Assembly (NCBI GenBank): GCA_023525715.1
Contig: CM042012.1
Coordinates: 42,860,941 to 42,924,940, forward strand
DNA length: 64,000 nt
Source of the DNA: Cichorium intybus
Lineage: Eukaryota > Streptophyta > Magnoliopsida > Asterales > Asteraceae
Direction of reading: 5' to 3'
Shown: positions 42,454 through 54,830 of the stretch, piece by piece
Position numbering within the stretch: the first letter of the stretch is position 1
Layout of the letters: the number at the start of each line of letters is the position of its first letter
Notes under the pieces: model-generated
The model's database searches: none
What the model saw: the letters and a program-made list of their open reading frames with translations, nothing else
What the model was told of the DNA's origin: nothing
Program-made: the position numbers and the translations under genes

Positions 42454-44033
42454 AAATGGTGCTTGCCCATAAGTTGCGACTTAATGTGGGTGGTACTCGG
42501 CCAATTGTGTTAAGTTGTGTCTTAATACGAGTGGTGCTCGGCCAATAGTATTAAGTTGCGACTTAATACGGGTGGTGCTCGGCCAATAGTATTAAGTTGT
42601 GACTTAATACGAGTGGTGCTCGGCCAATTGTGTTAAGTTGTGACTTAACATAGATGGTGCTCGGCCAATAGTATTAAGTTGTGACTTAATACGAGTGGTG
42701 CTCGGCCAATTGTGTTAAGTTGTGACTTAACATAGATGGTGCTCGGCCAATAGTATTAAGTTGTGACTTAATACGAGTGGTGCTCGGCCAATTGTGTTAA
42801 GTTGTGACTTAACATAGATGGTGCTCGGCCAATAGTATTAAGTTGTGACTTAATACGAGTGGTGCTCGGCCAATTGTGTTAAGTTATGACTTAACATAGA
42901 TGGTGCTCGGCCAATAGTATTAAGTTGTGACTTAATACGAGTGGTGCTCGGCCAATTGTGTTAAGTTGTGACTTAACATAGATGGTGCTCGGCCAATAGT
43001 ATTAAGTTGTGACTTAATACGAGTGGTGCTCGGCCAATTGTGTTAAGTTGTGACTTAACATAGATGGTGCTCGGCCAATAGTATTAAGTTGTGACTTAAT
43101 ACGAGTGGTGCTCGGCCAATTGTGTTAAGTTGTGACTTAACATAGATGGTGCTCGGCCAATAGTATTAAGTTGTGACTTAATACGAGTGGTGCTCGGCCA
43201 ATTGTGTTAAGTTGTGACTTAATATAGATGGTGCTCGGCCAATAGTATTAAGTTGTGACTTAATACGAGTGGTGCTCGGCCAATTGTGTTAAGTTGTGAC
43301 TTAACATAGATGGTGCTCGGCCAATAGTATTAAGTTGTGACTTAATACGAGTGGTGCTCGGCCAATTGTGTTAAGTTGTGACTTAACATAGATGGTGCTC
43401 GGCCAATAGTATTAAGTTGTGACTTAATACGAGTGGTGCTCGGCCAATTGTGTTAAGTTGTGACTTAACATAGATGGTGCTCGGCCAATAGTATTAAGTT
43501 GTGACTTAATACGAGTGGTGCTCGGCCAATTGTGTTAAGTTGTGACTTAATATAGATGGTGCTCGGCCAATAGTATTAAGTTGTGACTTAATACGAGTGG
43601 TGCTCGGCCAATTGTGTTAAGTTGTGACTTAACATAGATGGTGCTCGGCCAATAGTATTAAGTTGTGACTTAATACGAGTGGTGCTCGGCCAATTGTGTT
43701 AAGTTGTGACTTAACATAGATGGTGCTCGGCCAATAGTATTAAGTTGTGACTTAATACGAGTGGTGCTCGGCCAATTGTGTTAAGTTGTGACTTAACATA
43801 GATGGTGCTCGGCCAATAGTATTAAGTTGTGACTTAATACGAGTGGTGCTCGGCCAATTGTGTTAAGTTGTGACTTAACATAGATGGTGCTCGGCCAATA
43901 GTATTAAGTTGTGACTTAATACGAGTGGTGCTCGGCCAATTGTGTTAAGTTGTGACTTAACATAGATGGTGCTCGGCCAATAGTATTAAGTTGTGACTTA
44001 ATACGAGTGGTGCTCAGCCAATTGTGTTAAGTT
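42454..44033 (-). repeat. 41-bp tandem array, alternating dimers (82 bp), in the Tat 3' region
   Basis: About 38 monomers of 41 bp. Each has the hairpin core TTAAGTTGTGACTTAA and the word GGTGCTCGGCCAA. Two subtypes alternate: one with TACGAGT and ending AATTGTG, the other with CATAGAT and ending AATAGTA, giving an 82-bp higher-order unit. The first three or four units on the left and the last on the right are diverged, while the centre is almost uniform. Arrays between pol and the 3' LTR are known for Tat elements and can seed satellites. Confidence 0.95.
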
Positions 44034-44216
44034 GGTTGGGTGATCAGGCCAATCAATTATTAATACGCCTTAAACATAAACGTCATGCTATATAATCATC
44101 AAAATCCGATTTTTTGCGACATCAAATCCATTACATGTGTTCGAAGATAGCAAAGAAAGAAAAAGAGAAAAAAAGGGGATGTCGCAATTGGTATTTGGGC
44201 CTCCTTGTATTAATCT

Positions 44217-47200
44217 TTAGAAATGAAACTTCTTCAGATGCTGGATATTCCATGTCCTCGGTATCGGGTTGCCCTCCATGGTTTCCAGCACATATGCCCC
44301 GTTCTGGTGTGCCTCTACCACCTTATTTGGACCCTCCCAAGTTGGGCCTAACTTCCCCCTCGGCTGGGCATGGCTAACTTCGTTTTTTCGTAATACCAAA
44401 TCACATACTTTGAATGGCCTTCCTTTCACCCGTCTGTTATAGTACCTTTCTGTGTTAGATTTATACCTTGCCTGTCTAACGCTGGCAAGTTCACGTCTTT
44501 CTTCCAGTAAATCCAAATTGTGTCTTAGGTCCTCCTTTGTCTTTTCAGTGCTGAAGGCAGAGACCCGTAGAGAGGTTATGGAAAGTTCTGGCGGAAGCAT
44601 TGCTTCTGATCCGTACACCAAGCTGAATGGTGTTTCTTGTGTGCTGGTTCTTGGTGTTACTCGGTAGGACCAAAGAACGATTGGTAGCTCCTCCACCCAA
44701 TTGCCTTTGGCCTTTCCCAGTCTTTTCTTGATTCCATTCACCATGGTGCGGTTAGTAACTTCTGTCTGGCCATTGGCTTGTGGATGAGCAACCGACGTGA
44801 ACTGCTGTCGGATTCGTCTTTCCTCGCGCCATCCTCGAAAGGGATTTTCAGCAAACTGCAGTCCGTTGTCACTGATTAATACTCGTGGGGTGCCAAACCT
44901 GGTGAGTATGTGTTTCCACATGAATTTGATGATGCTCCGTCCAGTTATGGAGGCTACAGGCTCTGCTTCTACCCATTTGGTGAAGTAATCAACTGCCACG
45001 ATTAGGAATTTCACTCTTCCTGGAGCTTCTGGAAAAGGCCCGACAATATCGATGCCCCATTGGAAGAATGGCCATGGGCTTGTTATGCTTGTCAGGGTGG
45101 CTGCGGGTAGATTCTGTGTTGGAGAAAAAGTCTGGCATTCTACACATTTGCGTGTTATCTCCATTGCATCGGTATGAATGTCGGGCCAGTAAAATCCCAT
45201 TCGCAGGATTTTGCCCGTTAACGCCCTTGCTCCCTCGTGGGCCCCCGCTAACCCCGAATGTATTTCGTTTAGTGCCTGACATCCTTCTTTCTTTGTTATA
45301 CATTTTAGCCAGGGGGCTAGGTATCCTTTTTTGTAAAGATTCCCTTCAATTATTGCAAAGTTGGGAGCTTTGACTCGGATCTTACGAGCTTCTGTGTCAT
45401 CTTTTGGCAGAGTCCCATGCTGGAGGTATTCCATGAATGGAGTACTCCAAGTTGGCGATTCTTCTGATGTCACATTGACCTGTTTTTCCTTGATGCTACT
45501 CTCGTGTAGTACCTCGACCAACACCTTTTTAGTCAGATGATCGAATGATGTTGAGGCTAGTTTACTCAGGGCATCAGCCCGTCTGTTTTCTGACCGGGGG
45601 ATTTGTTTGATTGAGAAATTATCAAAAGATTTTATTAGCTTTTTCACTACTTCTGTGTATTTTTGCATGCGTTTGTCTCTGGCTTCATATTGACCATTTA
45701 TCTGATTCGTTACCAGTAAAGAATCACTCAAGGCTGTCACTCGTGTCGCCCCGTTTTCAATCGCTAGCCGAAGTCCTGCTAGCAAGGCTTCGTATTCTGC
45801 TTCATTATTTGATGTTCGGAAGTCAAAGCGCAATGCGTACGTAATCTCTTCACCCTGAGGACTTTTCAAAATCAAACCAGCCCCTGACCCTTCTTTTCCA
45901 GCCGCTCCATCGGTGAACAGAGTCCATTCGCATAACTGTTCCTTGGTTGGAGAATGAGGGGCAGTCGGTGTTTCTGTGGCTGGTTAGTCAGGGACTTCAA
46001 TTAAGAAATCTGCCAGCGCCTGTGCCTTGATGCCTATGCGAGGCCTGTAAGTGAGGGCGTGTTCTCCCAGCTCTATGGCCCATTTGGCTAGTCTTCCGGA
46101 ATTTTCTGGTTTCAGGAGAATCTGCTTAAGTGGCTGGCTGGTAAGTACTTCGATGTGGTGCGCCTGGAAATATCGGCGGAGACGTCTGGCAGCATGTACG
46201 AGTGCTAAAACCAATTTTTCAAGCATTGGGTAATTGATTTCAGGGCTTTGGAGTGCTCGGCTAATGAAATATACTGGGAGTTGTATATTATTTCTTTCCA
46301 CTATTAATACCGCTGAGATGGCTTCATGCGATGCTGACAGATATATGGATAATGTTTCTCCTGGGATGGGGCTGGCCAACGTGGGTAAGTTGCTTAGTGC
46401 TTGCTTAAGATTTTGCCAAGCTTCGTCAGCTGCCACTGTCCATCTGAATCCTTCCTTGCTGACTTCTCCTTTTAGCGTGTTGAAGAGTGGTAGAGCCTTC
46501 TCTGCTGATTTTGCAATGAATCGCCCTAATGCTGTTAACTTTCCGTTCAACGTCTGCATGTCTTTCAGTGTGGCTGGTGGTTTGGTTTCGAGGGCGTCTT
46601 GTACTTTAGATGGATTAGGGAGTATACCTTGATTTGTCACGTAATATCCCAAGAAATGACCCTCCTCTACCCCGAATGCGCATTTCGCGGGGTTCAGCTT
46701 CATCTTGGCCTGCTCTAATGTTTTTAATGTCTCTTCTATGTCCGTTATCAATGTAGTTTCTTCCAAACTTTTGATTACCATATCATCGACATAGACTTCG
46801 ATGTTTCGCCCAATTTGATTGCGGAATAAATGGTCCACCAACCGCTGGTACGTTGCGCCTGCATTCTTTAGTCCAAAAGGCATTTTCCGGTAGCAGAAAG
46901 TTCCTCGGTCAGTATAGAATGCTGTTTTCTCTTCGTCCTCTTTTTTCATTTGTATCTGGTGATAACCCTTATACGCATCTAGGAAGCATTTCCACCGAAA
47001 GCCTTGAAGTGATTCAACTTTTTGATCTATTTCTGGAAGGGGATAGCAATCCTTGGGACAAGCTTTGTTTAAGTCTGTGTAGTCTATACACATCCTCCAG
47101 CTTCCGTCACTCTTCTTGACCATTACCGGGTTAGCAATCCAGTCAGGGAAAATGGCTTCTCTCAGTATTCCTGCCGCAACTAATTTGGTCACCTCTGTAT

Positions 47201-49547
47201 TAATTGCCATGTTTCGCTCACCTGCCTGGCCCCTCTTTTTCTGCTTGATTGCCTTACTTCCGGGTTTAACGTTTAAGATGTGCTCTATTACTTCTCTGTC
47301 CATTCCCATCATATCTGCGGGCTCCCATGCAAACACATGTTTATATTGCTTAAGATGAAAAATCACCTTCTTTCTCGTAATTGTGGACAGACTGGTGCCG
47401 ATACGGATCAGTTGCTCGGGGTAATCTTGATTAATAATCTCTTGGTCATTTGATCCTTCTGTCCTGGCTTTCTTGACGGGTCTGATGATGTCTTTTGGTT
47501 GCATCACTTGACAGCAGCTCAGAGTCTGGGGGCTTGTAGCTAGAACGCAGGCTACTCCATTTGGTGTTCTGAATTTCAAGAGGCCATGTACTGTGGATGG
47601 TACCGCCCCAAATTTTAGTAACCATGGCCTTCCTAGAATCATATTATGTTCTGATGGTGCTCTCACGACCACAAAATCAATGAGTGATGTTTTATGGAGT
47701 TTTCCGTCGAAACTCTTCAACGTAAATGGCTGAGAGATGGTTCCAATTGGCCATATGCTGTGACCCGTGAACCCTACGAGTCGTCCTCTAGCAGGTTTTA
47801 GTTCTTCTTTAATGACTTGTGGTAATAAATTAAAACAGTGTTCATGTATGATGTCGGCAGCACTTCCGCCATCTACGTATACTCTGTGGATCTTGATGTT
47901 TTAAACATATCCGGTCAGTATTAGAGGATTATCTCCCTGCCAGCTTTCAGGTCTTGGGTCATTAACTGAAAAACTTAAGTTTAGGGGGCCGTCGTCACGA
48001 TGTGTGTGTTCCCCATTGGAGCGGTCATATCGCTTCTGATTGGTCCGAATAGCTAGAATCTCGAGGGCCTTTCCTCCGGCCGTATTATCCTTTCTTCCTC
48101 TTTCAGCTTTTCTTTCTGCTTCAAATTGTTCTCGTAATCTTTTTGCTGTTTCCACCAGGTTACCTTTCAAAATTTTCTCTTCCATTTCTTTCTTCAGCAT
48201 GGCACAATCGTTGGTGTCATGAGCCCGGCTCTTATAGTACTCGCAGTATTTTTGTCAACTGTCTAGCAGTTTACCCGCAGTGGGTTCTTTAACCGCGTAG
48301 ATGTCTGCCTGCCTATTCCGAGGTTCTTCCCGGTAGAGTGGGTTAAATCGTCGTGGAGGTCGTCCTCCCCTTGGAGGGAGGTTGAGATGGTCCTGGCGAC
48401 GACTGTAAGAGTAGCGGTCGTGTCGCTTGTGCTGGCCATCAGTTGTTGCTTTGAGGTACTGTTGTTTCTCCGTTGTGCCTTCTTCCTGTCTAAGGAACCT
48501 TTCGACTCGCTCCTTTAGTTCGTGCCGGGTTTGCGGTGGTCGGCCTAGGAACTTTCGGGATAACGGTCCTGGTAACAATCCCCAAGTGAATGCTCCCGTC
48601 ACCATGCGGTCATCCTGCCCTGGGACGTCTAGGGTAGCTTTGTTGAATCGCCTGAAATAATCTTTCACAGACTCGCCCTCTCGCTGTTTACAGCCCATTA
48701 TAGCGTGGTTATCGCCCCTATATTTGTGTAGTTGCATGAAATTTGTGAGAAATAGTTGTTTTAATTGCTCGAAGTTGTATATGCTGTTTGGTGCTAAGCT
48801 CTTGAACCATGCGCCCGCATTGCCGTCCAGCGTTGTCGGGAAATACGTGCACCAAAAGCATTGATCTAACTTCAGCAAGGTCATGAGCCATTCATAAGTA
48901 TCAATATGACTGTCCGGGAATGTGGTTCCATTGTATACCTTCAACGTTGGGAGTTTGGCGGTACTTGGGATCTCGTAATCCAGGAGCTCTTTGACAAAAG
49001 GAGAGCGTGGTGTGGTGATTGTCGGAATTGGGTTCAATGTTTGGGGTTGAAACGACTTGTAAAATGGCACGAACGGATATTGTGGCGTCATGTATGGTGT
49101 GTTTATTATTGGGGCAGTAGGGAAACTGTTGACGTAAAATGGTGGTGGGGTGAACTGTACTGGAGGAGTGGAGGTGCTTACGAAGAAATTTTGTGGTACA
49201 GTGGGTGTCGGGGTTGGGGTTGACGGTGTTCCTGAGGCAAACAGTGGTGGAAAAGGCGGTAAAAAACTTGCCGAGATTGGGGTTGATGTGGGTGTTTCCG
49301 CAGTTGTTAGAGTGACTAATGGAGGTGGGAATAACGATTGTGTTGCTGTTGGCCTTGTGTGGAGGAAAGGGTTAACATAAGGTAATGACGGTGGCATCAG
49401 GGTTGGCATCGGGGTCTGCCATGGTGAGGCGGTTGTGATGGTTGGTGCGGTCGCCGGAGTGGGAGGTGTCACGGCTCCTAGGGACGGCATGGGTCGTATT
49501 GGACTTCGCTGGGCGTCGTCCTGTTGACTTCCAGATGAAGTCGCCAT
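44217..49547 (-). pseudogene. Tat gag-pro-pol polyprotein frame with three in-frame stops
   Basis: A single reading frame of 1777 codons on the minus strand. Gag (49547-48255): P/T-rich start, then the capsid-like part (WFKSLAPNSIYNFEQLKQLF, GESVKDYFRRFNKA). Then a TGA (48255-48257), a CCHC-like CEYYKSRAHDTNDC, and a TAA (47901-47903). Protease (VDGGSAADI) is next. RT has YVDDMVIKS, and a TAA follows at 45984-45986. RNase H has FTDGAAG and NNEAEYEALLAG. Integrase has HSGLAGAHEGARAL, CVECQ, the DDE parts GIDIVGP, ISDNG and ANGQTEV, and an end near VLETMEGNPIP. No chromodomain, as expected for Tat. The stops make this copy non-autonomous. Confidence 0.95.
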
Positions 49548-49589
49548 TCAGGAATGGGAGATTGTAGTTCTTTGCTTCGTCACACAAGC

Positions 49590-49601
49590 GGATGGCGCCA
49601 A
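49590..49601 (-). other. Primer binding site of the Tat element
   Basis: On the minus strand the LTR is followed by T then TGGCGCC, matching the start of the tRNA-Asp-type primer site used by Tat/Athila elements. The match beyond eight bases is poor, so the tRNA identity is uncertain. Confidence 0.6.
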
Positions 49602-50162
49602 TGATGTGAACTCTTGGCTTGGACTGATCCTCTGAACGCTGGAATCTTCGACCTGAGCTCACAACAATAGAGAAATTGGGTCAGGCGCACTCCGGGAGGC
49701 GATATCGGGAGGGCGCTCCGATGATTAAGTTAGTATGGTGATCGGAAAGTATGGAGAGAATACAGGAAAAGATCAGATAAAGTGGTAATGCGATGATGAT
49801 CTCACCAAGGGCGTGATCACCATATACCGTTATACCTGCGAGGGGACCACCTATCAGTTGGTAGCGGATCTTTTTCTTATTGGCCGATCGTCTGGCACTG
49901 ACTGTGATTGGTTCATTCATCTGGCCAGGTGGTAGCTCGGGGACCACCTAGTTCGTTCGTGTCTAAATGGTTCGCACGATGACTGTTACAGGATGACGTG
50001 CTGTTCTAGCATTGGTACATGTGGCAATTAGCCATTTAGCGACTGTCGAGTCGGGTGAGGTCCAGCCAGGCCTCTGGCGGCTGGCTGTCCATCTGAATGC
50101 TGGCGAGTCGTGCTGGCGGTATGCTGGTGAGAGGCTGTGTGTATCCGTATGATACACTATCA
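49602..50162 (-). repeat. 5' LTR of the Tat element
   Basis: 561 bp, partner of 39050-39610. Confidence 0.97.
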
Positions 50163-50565
50163 ATATATATATTAAAAATTAGATTAGGTGAGCATAATAT
50201 ACTATTTATTATAGGATCTTAATCATTCTTATATTTACAAATCAAAATCAATCTACCATTTGCCGTTTATAACCTGTATTGTAATGAACTAATCCTATTA
50301 GTTAGTTTTTGTTTCTATAGATAGTATTTCTTTTTGTAACGACGAAATTAAAAAAAGTTGACGTAACAGGGAACCCTGTTTCGGAACCGGAACCGATGGT
50401 TCCTAAAATTTAAGAATCGCTTAGACCAGTTCCGGTTCCAACTTTTCAGGAGCCGCTGGTACCGGTTCCAGCCAAATTAAACGGGTACCTGCCTATGCTC
50501 ACCCCTAATTTAAGCGTCAAATTGTATCTTATACGCGTAAATAAATTTTTGGTTATCACATCTAT

Positions 50566-50942
50566 TCCGTCAGTTGTCTACTATCATATTTGTGTGCCAA
50601 ATGGAGACTTCTACTTTGGTCTACGCCCCTTAGGTAACGATTATGATCTTCTTAGTCTTGCCTAATATGTGAAGGATCATAAACTCATAAGGGTATACAC
50701 AAAACATGGTATTAAAAACTTAGGTACCTACTTTATGGATCCTAAATCTTTGAGGTAGGTTACTATTAAACAATTAGATGAAATTGATGAACATGAAAAC
50801 CGCAAAGTAGATACACAAGTTATTGGTAGCCCATCTAGACACATATCCCCTATTTTACATGATTTCATTCCCACTCCACCAAGCCAATATGGTATTGTAG
50901 GCAATGTCAGAGGTTTACCTTTGTCATTATCCCCTGAGTATA
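50566..50942 (+). pseudogene. MULE PB1-like protein, part 2
   Basis: Continues the frame of 35691-35899 with VVYYHICVPNGDFYFGLRPL, GNDYDLLSLA, KDHKLIRVYTKHG and LGTYFMDPKSLR. This is the second half of the PB1-like domain and linker of plant MULE proteins. Two in-frame stops (TAA after LLSLA, TAG after SLR) show decay. It is cut by solo LTR B at the GTATA target after LSLSPEY. Confidence 0.8.
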
Positions 50943-52298
50943 TGTTAGACCCATTTTTAAATTGAGATGCTTTATAAGGTAAGTAAAGTTATTACCTTAT
51001 AGTCGGTGTGATTCTAGCTATAAGTTTGCTAGCGTAAAGGTGTGGCGATTCTTGTGATTTATTTCGAGTTTTGAGTTGTTGATGAGCGAGAAGGGGTTGG
51101 AATCCCTCTTATGTACTAATCTTGGTATAATTAAGATTAGTTAAGTTGTTATATGTGTTAGTGTGGTTAGAGGACATTTTGGGAGAAGTTTGAGTTTGAA
51201 AAATGCCAAAAAGAACCAACCTGGATCGTGTTCTGAAACCCGGGTCGTGTTGTGTCTATTGAACAAACGGAATAAAAGTCGTAAAAGCAACCTGGGTCGG
51301 GTTCTGTAACCCGGGTCGAGTTTCGGCTGCAGATCATTTAAATACGCAGCAAACTCATTTAAGTGAAAAAAACTTCATTTCGAACAAGAAAACCCCAAAA
51401 TCGATTTTCAGAGCTTAGGGAGGCGATTTTGGGTCAAATTAAAGCCGAAGATTCGTAGGAAAGCGTAAATTGATGCGGATCTAACCCCGTAAACGTGGTC
51501 TTGCTTTCGAATTTGTCGAGGTGAGTGATTTCTTCGTTTTGGGGGTTTTGAAACCCTAACTTCAATTTTTGTGATTTAGCTATAATTTGTTAAATATGTT
51601 GTTAGTAGATTATTAGTTGATGTCGTTTGAGCTATTGGTGTGATTATTGTCGAGTTCCTACGGTTGAATGAGTAGAACCGCGTATTTGGGGGTTTCGTTA
51701 AATATAGAGTTGATATTTACCGTTTATACTCCTTTTTCCTCTTTCAATTACTACATCTTTTGAGTTAGATGTTGTTGAGATAATTGTAGATGTTGGAGAA
51801 TTGATTTATACTGTATTGATACGACCAAGTCTAGTGAACAGGAGTCCGGTACGCGTGGTTTGGGAGTTCCACGTATTACGCCGATAACAGGTGAGTATTC
51901 TCTAATACTTGAGTAGAGTTATATCTGATATATATTGAGATACATGTAGTATATATATATATGTGTGCTTGTGTTATGTTGTTGTTATGATTGTAACTGG
52001 TGGAGTAAATTGTTATCTATGAGTAATGATAATTGAGTTAGATATGCATGTTGATTATACAACCATGAGGGTTGTGTTATAGACTTTTGAGTGGTTGTGT
52101 TACAGAGATTTGAGTCAAATTATAAAATCATGAGGGTTGTTGAGACGGACCATGGTTGAATGTATAATGAGTTCAAGCGAATGTTTAGGAGAGAGTTATA
52201 AGCAGTGTCGGTTGTGGTACTTATTCTTGAGTTGATGTTTGCTAATAATTAGCTGGTGTTTGTAAATATAATGTAGTTGCAGGTTTTTGAGATAAAGA

Positions 52299-52442
<144 letters not shown>

Positions 52443-52532
52443 GTTATTGAGATTAGCAAGAGCGGTTAATAAAGAGATTATGTAATGAAAAAGATTAGTG
52501 AAATGTGTTGTAAGATTTTGTTGATACCATAT

Positions 52533-52534
<2 letters not shown>

Positions 52535-52617
<83 letters not shown>
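52535..52617. repeat. (TA)n microsatellite in solo LTR B
   Basis: About 83 bp of TA repeats, 95 bp after the previous tract. Confidence 0.98.
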
Positions 52618-52620
<3 letters not shown>

Positions 52621-52957
52621 CACATCTTGTATTGATGTTGAGCAGGGGGATTACTCACTAAGCTTTTTATAAGCTTACACTTGAGTCGTATGTTGTTTTG
52701 CAGGTATCTATAGTAGTGATAGGGGAAGGCATGCGATAGAGATGATAGAGATAGATGGATAACTTAGAGCCTGTCCTTTAGTTGAATTAGATTTAAATTG
52801 TAATGCCTGGTTAAAATTTGTAAGAACCTTTTTGTGTAAATATTCATGTTGATAACATCTTGATCCTTGGTTTGAGTACAAATATACCCATTTTGATGTA
52901 TAATTGTGGAAAAAAATTTGGGTGTATTTTGTATGAGAAACCGGGTGTTACAGTATA

Positions 52958-53815
52958 ATAGAAAAAAAAGGGCTGGATAAAGGAAAAGCTTGGTCATCTT
53001 GTAGTAAGAAATTATTTTTGGAAAAAGATGGGGATAAAAGGCATATACATATTGACTTTGATCATACAACTAACGAGTTTGATATTGAGTTCTACCAACA
53101 TATTTTGGAGTCCAATTTTGTCAATGAAGGCAACCAAGGTCATTTGGTCAATGAAGTGAATGAATCCATTCAATTAAAGAAGTGAATAATAAAGTCAATC
53201 AAGGCCATGAAGATGCAACAGAAGTAAATGAGATGAATGAAGTCAATCAAGGTCATGAAGTCAACGAATCCAATGAATTAAATGAGGTGAATGAAGTCAA
53301 TCAAGTTCATGAAGTGAATGAATTGAATGGATTAACTAAGGCGAATGAATTCAATCAATGTCATGAAGTAAATGAATTGAATGAGGTAAATGAAGTTAAT
53401 GAATCCAATGAAGTTCATGATAGGATGGATTTTGAACTTGATGACGTGAACTTTCAAACTGAAAAGTATATGGAAGATGGAAGTGAGGCTGAGAAGGCAA
53501 AGGAAAATGAAACTGATATGGATGATGATAGTCAGGACAACGACTTCTGGTGGATGGAGAGAATCTAATCCCTGCTATAAAAGTAAATATGAGGGATTTT
53601 TACATGAGTGTTGATACTAAAGTAGAGTTTGTAGTAAAAAAGAGTAACGGTTGGCAGCGTCAAGGAGATTGATAAGGACCTGAAGAATTGGATGTAATTG
53701 ACAATGATCAATGGGAGTCTTTCGATGAGGATTCTGATCTGGACAAGAAAAGGAAAAGTTTATTGAAACAGTTAGGGAAGGAGACAAGGTGCTCACTAGG
53801 AGAGGTAATTTGTTA
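52958..53815 (+). pseudogene. MULE PB1-like protein, part 3, with NEVNE repeat
   Basis: After a one-base shift in a poly-A run, the frame gives KAWSSCSKKLFLEKDGD and FDIEFYQHILES. A repetitive open stretch follows (53182-53568) built on V-N-E/H-E-V-N-E-L-N-E units and ending in an acidic DMDDDSQDNDF segment. Next come MRDFYMSVDTEVEFV (53588 on), EELDVIDNDQWESFDE and KRKSLLKQLGKETRCSLGE. These motifs are of the kind seen between the PB1-like domain and the transposase of plant MULEs. The DDE transposase part is not found further on. Several shifts and stops are present. Confidence 0.7.
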
Positions 53816-54790
53816 CACTGACAAGTCTAGCTTTTTTTAATTAGTTTCTCACTACTTATAAGATATGAAAAATTTATATCCATTATGGATATTGTTGGTA
53901 GACCAGTGATAGACATACATGCTTTTGAACAATCTTTGTGAAGTTGTTCATAGCAAATTCTTTTGATGACTTTGAAAATGGTTTCGGGTTTATATTGCAC
54001 AAGGAATGCGCCAATTCTTTGTATTTAACCAATGATGAACCTTGGTAATACTAACTAGGCTCCCCGAGCCTAACATAATTTTTTGACATGTGTATAGGTC
54101 GCTTAGTTGAAGACTGAAAATGGATTTTAAATTTAGATATTTAGTAGGTGTTGTAATTAAGATTTAAAATATATGCAAGGTTCTTTACTTTAGATTTGTA
54201 TTTGATTGTTTTGCTACACCTCATATGCCTTAACAACTTAAACATTTTCAATTGTTAAGGACTTAGACCGTTTTAGGTCCATTTTCCGCAAATTGATTTC
54301 ATAAAAGATGTTTTTATTATGAAAATATGTTTAAAAGTTTAATTTAAAATAACTCATTCGAATGGTGTTGCAACAAGTTATAACCAACTCAAATCCACAT
54401 CATGGGCTCTCTCGTTTTCATTCTCATCCTCTATCCTTTTCCCTCCTAATTCATCTACTACATCATGTTCACTTTCTTTTCATACTCCATATTACTTTTC
54501 ATGAAGAACAAAACAAAACCCCTGCACAAAACGTGCACTTGCGAACTATGTTTGTGTTAAAAAATGCTCTAACAACAAAAATAACCTTCAAGTTAAAAAA
54601 CCCTTATTTTAAAACTTTAAGAATAGTTTCGCAACTTATGAGAATAATATTGATATTTAAAAAAAATTGTAATTAGAAAATAAAATTATATACTTTTCAA
54701 TTTTATAACGTTCTTTATATTTGGGAACGATTTTAATGCTAATTGATGTAAATAATCGCCACTGTAGGGGCAAAACAGTAAACATCAATT
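53816..54790. other. Intergenic, nothing recognised
   Basis: AT-rich. A small hairpin TAGGCTCCCCGAGCCTA lies near 54056. One 104-codon open frame (54362-54676) has no domain. Confidence 0.35.
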
Positions 54791-54797
54791 AATAATA

Positions 54798-54830
54798 TGA
54801 CCGTTGTGGGGGAGTTCTCCAGCCCGTTAA
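54798..54830 (+). promoter_or_regulatory. Two MSA-like (mitosis-specific activator) motifs
   Basis: TGACCGTTG (54798-54806) and CCCGTTAA (54823-54830) carry the AACGG core on the minus strand. MSA elements bind three-repeat Myb factors and drive G2/M expression in plants. They lie about 460 bp before the ATG of the PATRONUS-like gene and close to its probable 5' UTR exon (about 54890-54940). Confidence 0.5.

Larger units (their letters stand above)
39050..50162 (-). mobile_element. Tat-lineage Ty3 retrotransposon, 11.1 kb, full structure
   Basis: Minus-strand element with two 561-bp LTRs (39050-39610 and 49602-50162) and ATATA duplications (39045-39049 and 50163-50167). The primer binding site beside the right LTR reads TTGGCGCCATCC (complement of 49590-49601). 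A polypurine tract CTGGGGGGACT (complement of 39611-39621) lies by the left LTR. Between them, in element order: gag-pro-pol, a 41-bp tandem array, and an antisense ORF. I count nine base differences between the LTRs (1.6%), so insertion was recent. Coding frames have four in-frame stops and no frameshift. Confidence 0.95.
38766..50507. mobile_element. Non-autonomous hAT element (about 0.62 kb net) interrupted by a Tat retrotransposon
   Basis: Ends are TAGGGGTGAGCA and its exact reverse complement TGCTCACCCCTA. The exact 8-bp duplication ATTTAAGC lies at 38758-38765 and 50508-50515, the hAT signature. Own sequence is 38766-39049 and 50163-50507. It holds many GGAACCGG/CCGGTTCC words near both ends and a (TA)n core, and it encodes no transposase. 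Confidence 0.88.
35900..50560 (-). mobile_element. Solo LTR A of a Ty3-type element (about 2.9 kb net), itself interrupted
   Basis: Starts TGGAACACCCC and ends GGTTATCACA on the plus strand, with exact 5-bp duplications TCTAT at 35895-35899 and 50561-50565. LTR sequence proper is 35900-38765 plus 50516-50560; the rest is a hAT insertion with its own cargo. There is no internal retrotransposon region, so recombination between two LTRs has removed it. Long length and a TCGCGAAGTAG word shared with the LTR at 2186-4657 suggest a related Tekay-like family. Confidence 0.85.

Noticed and set aside
42454..44033. CRISPR-like array
   Set aside because: Units are head-to-tail with no unique spacers, in a plant retrotransposon; it is a tandem repeat.
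46051..47358. Plus-strand frames inside the Tat pol gene
   Set aside because: They lie opposite strong pol motifs on the minus strand and have no domain of their own.
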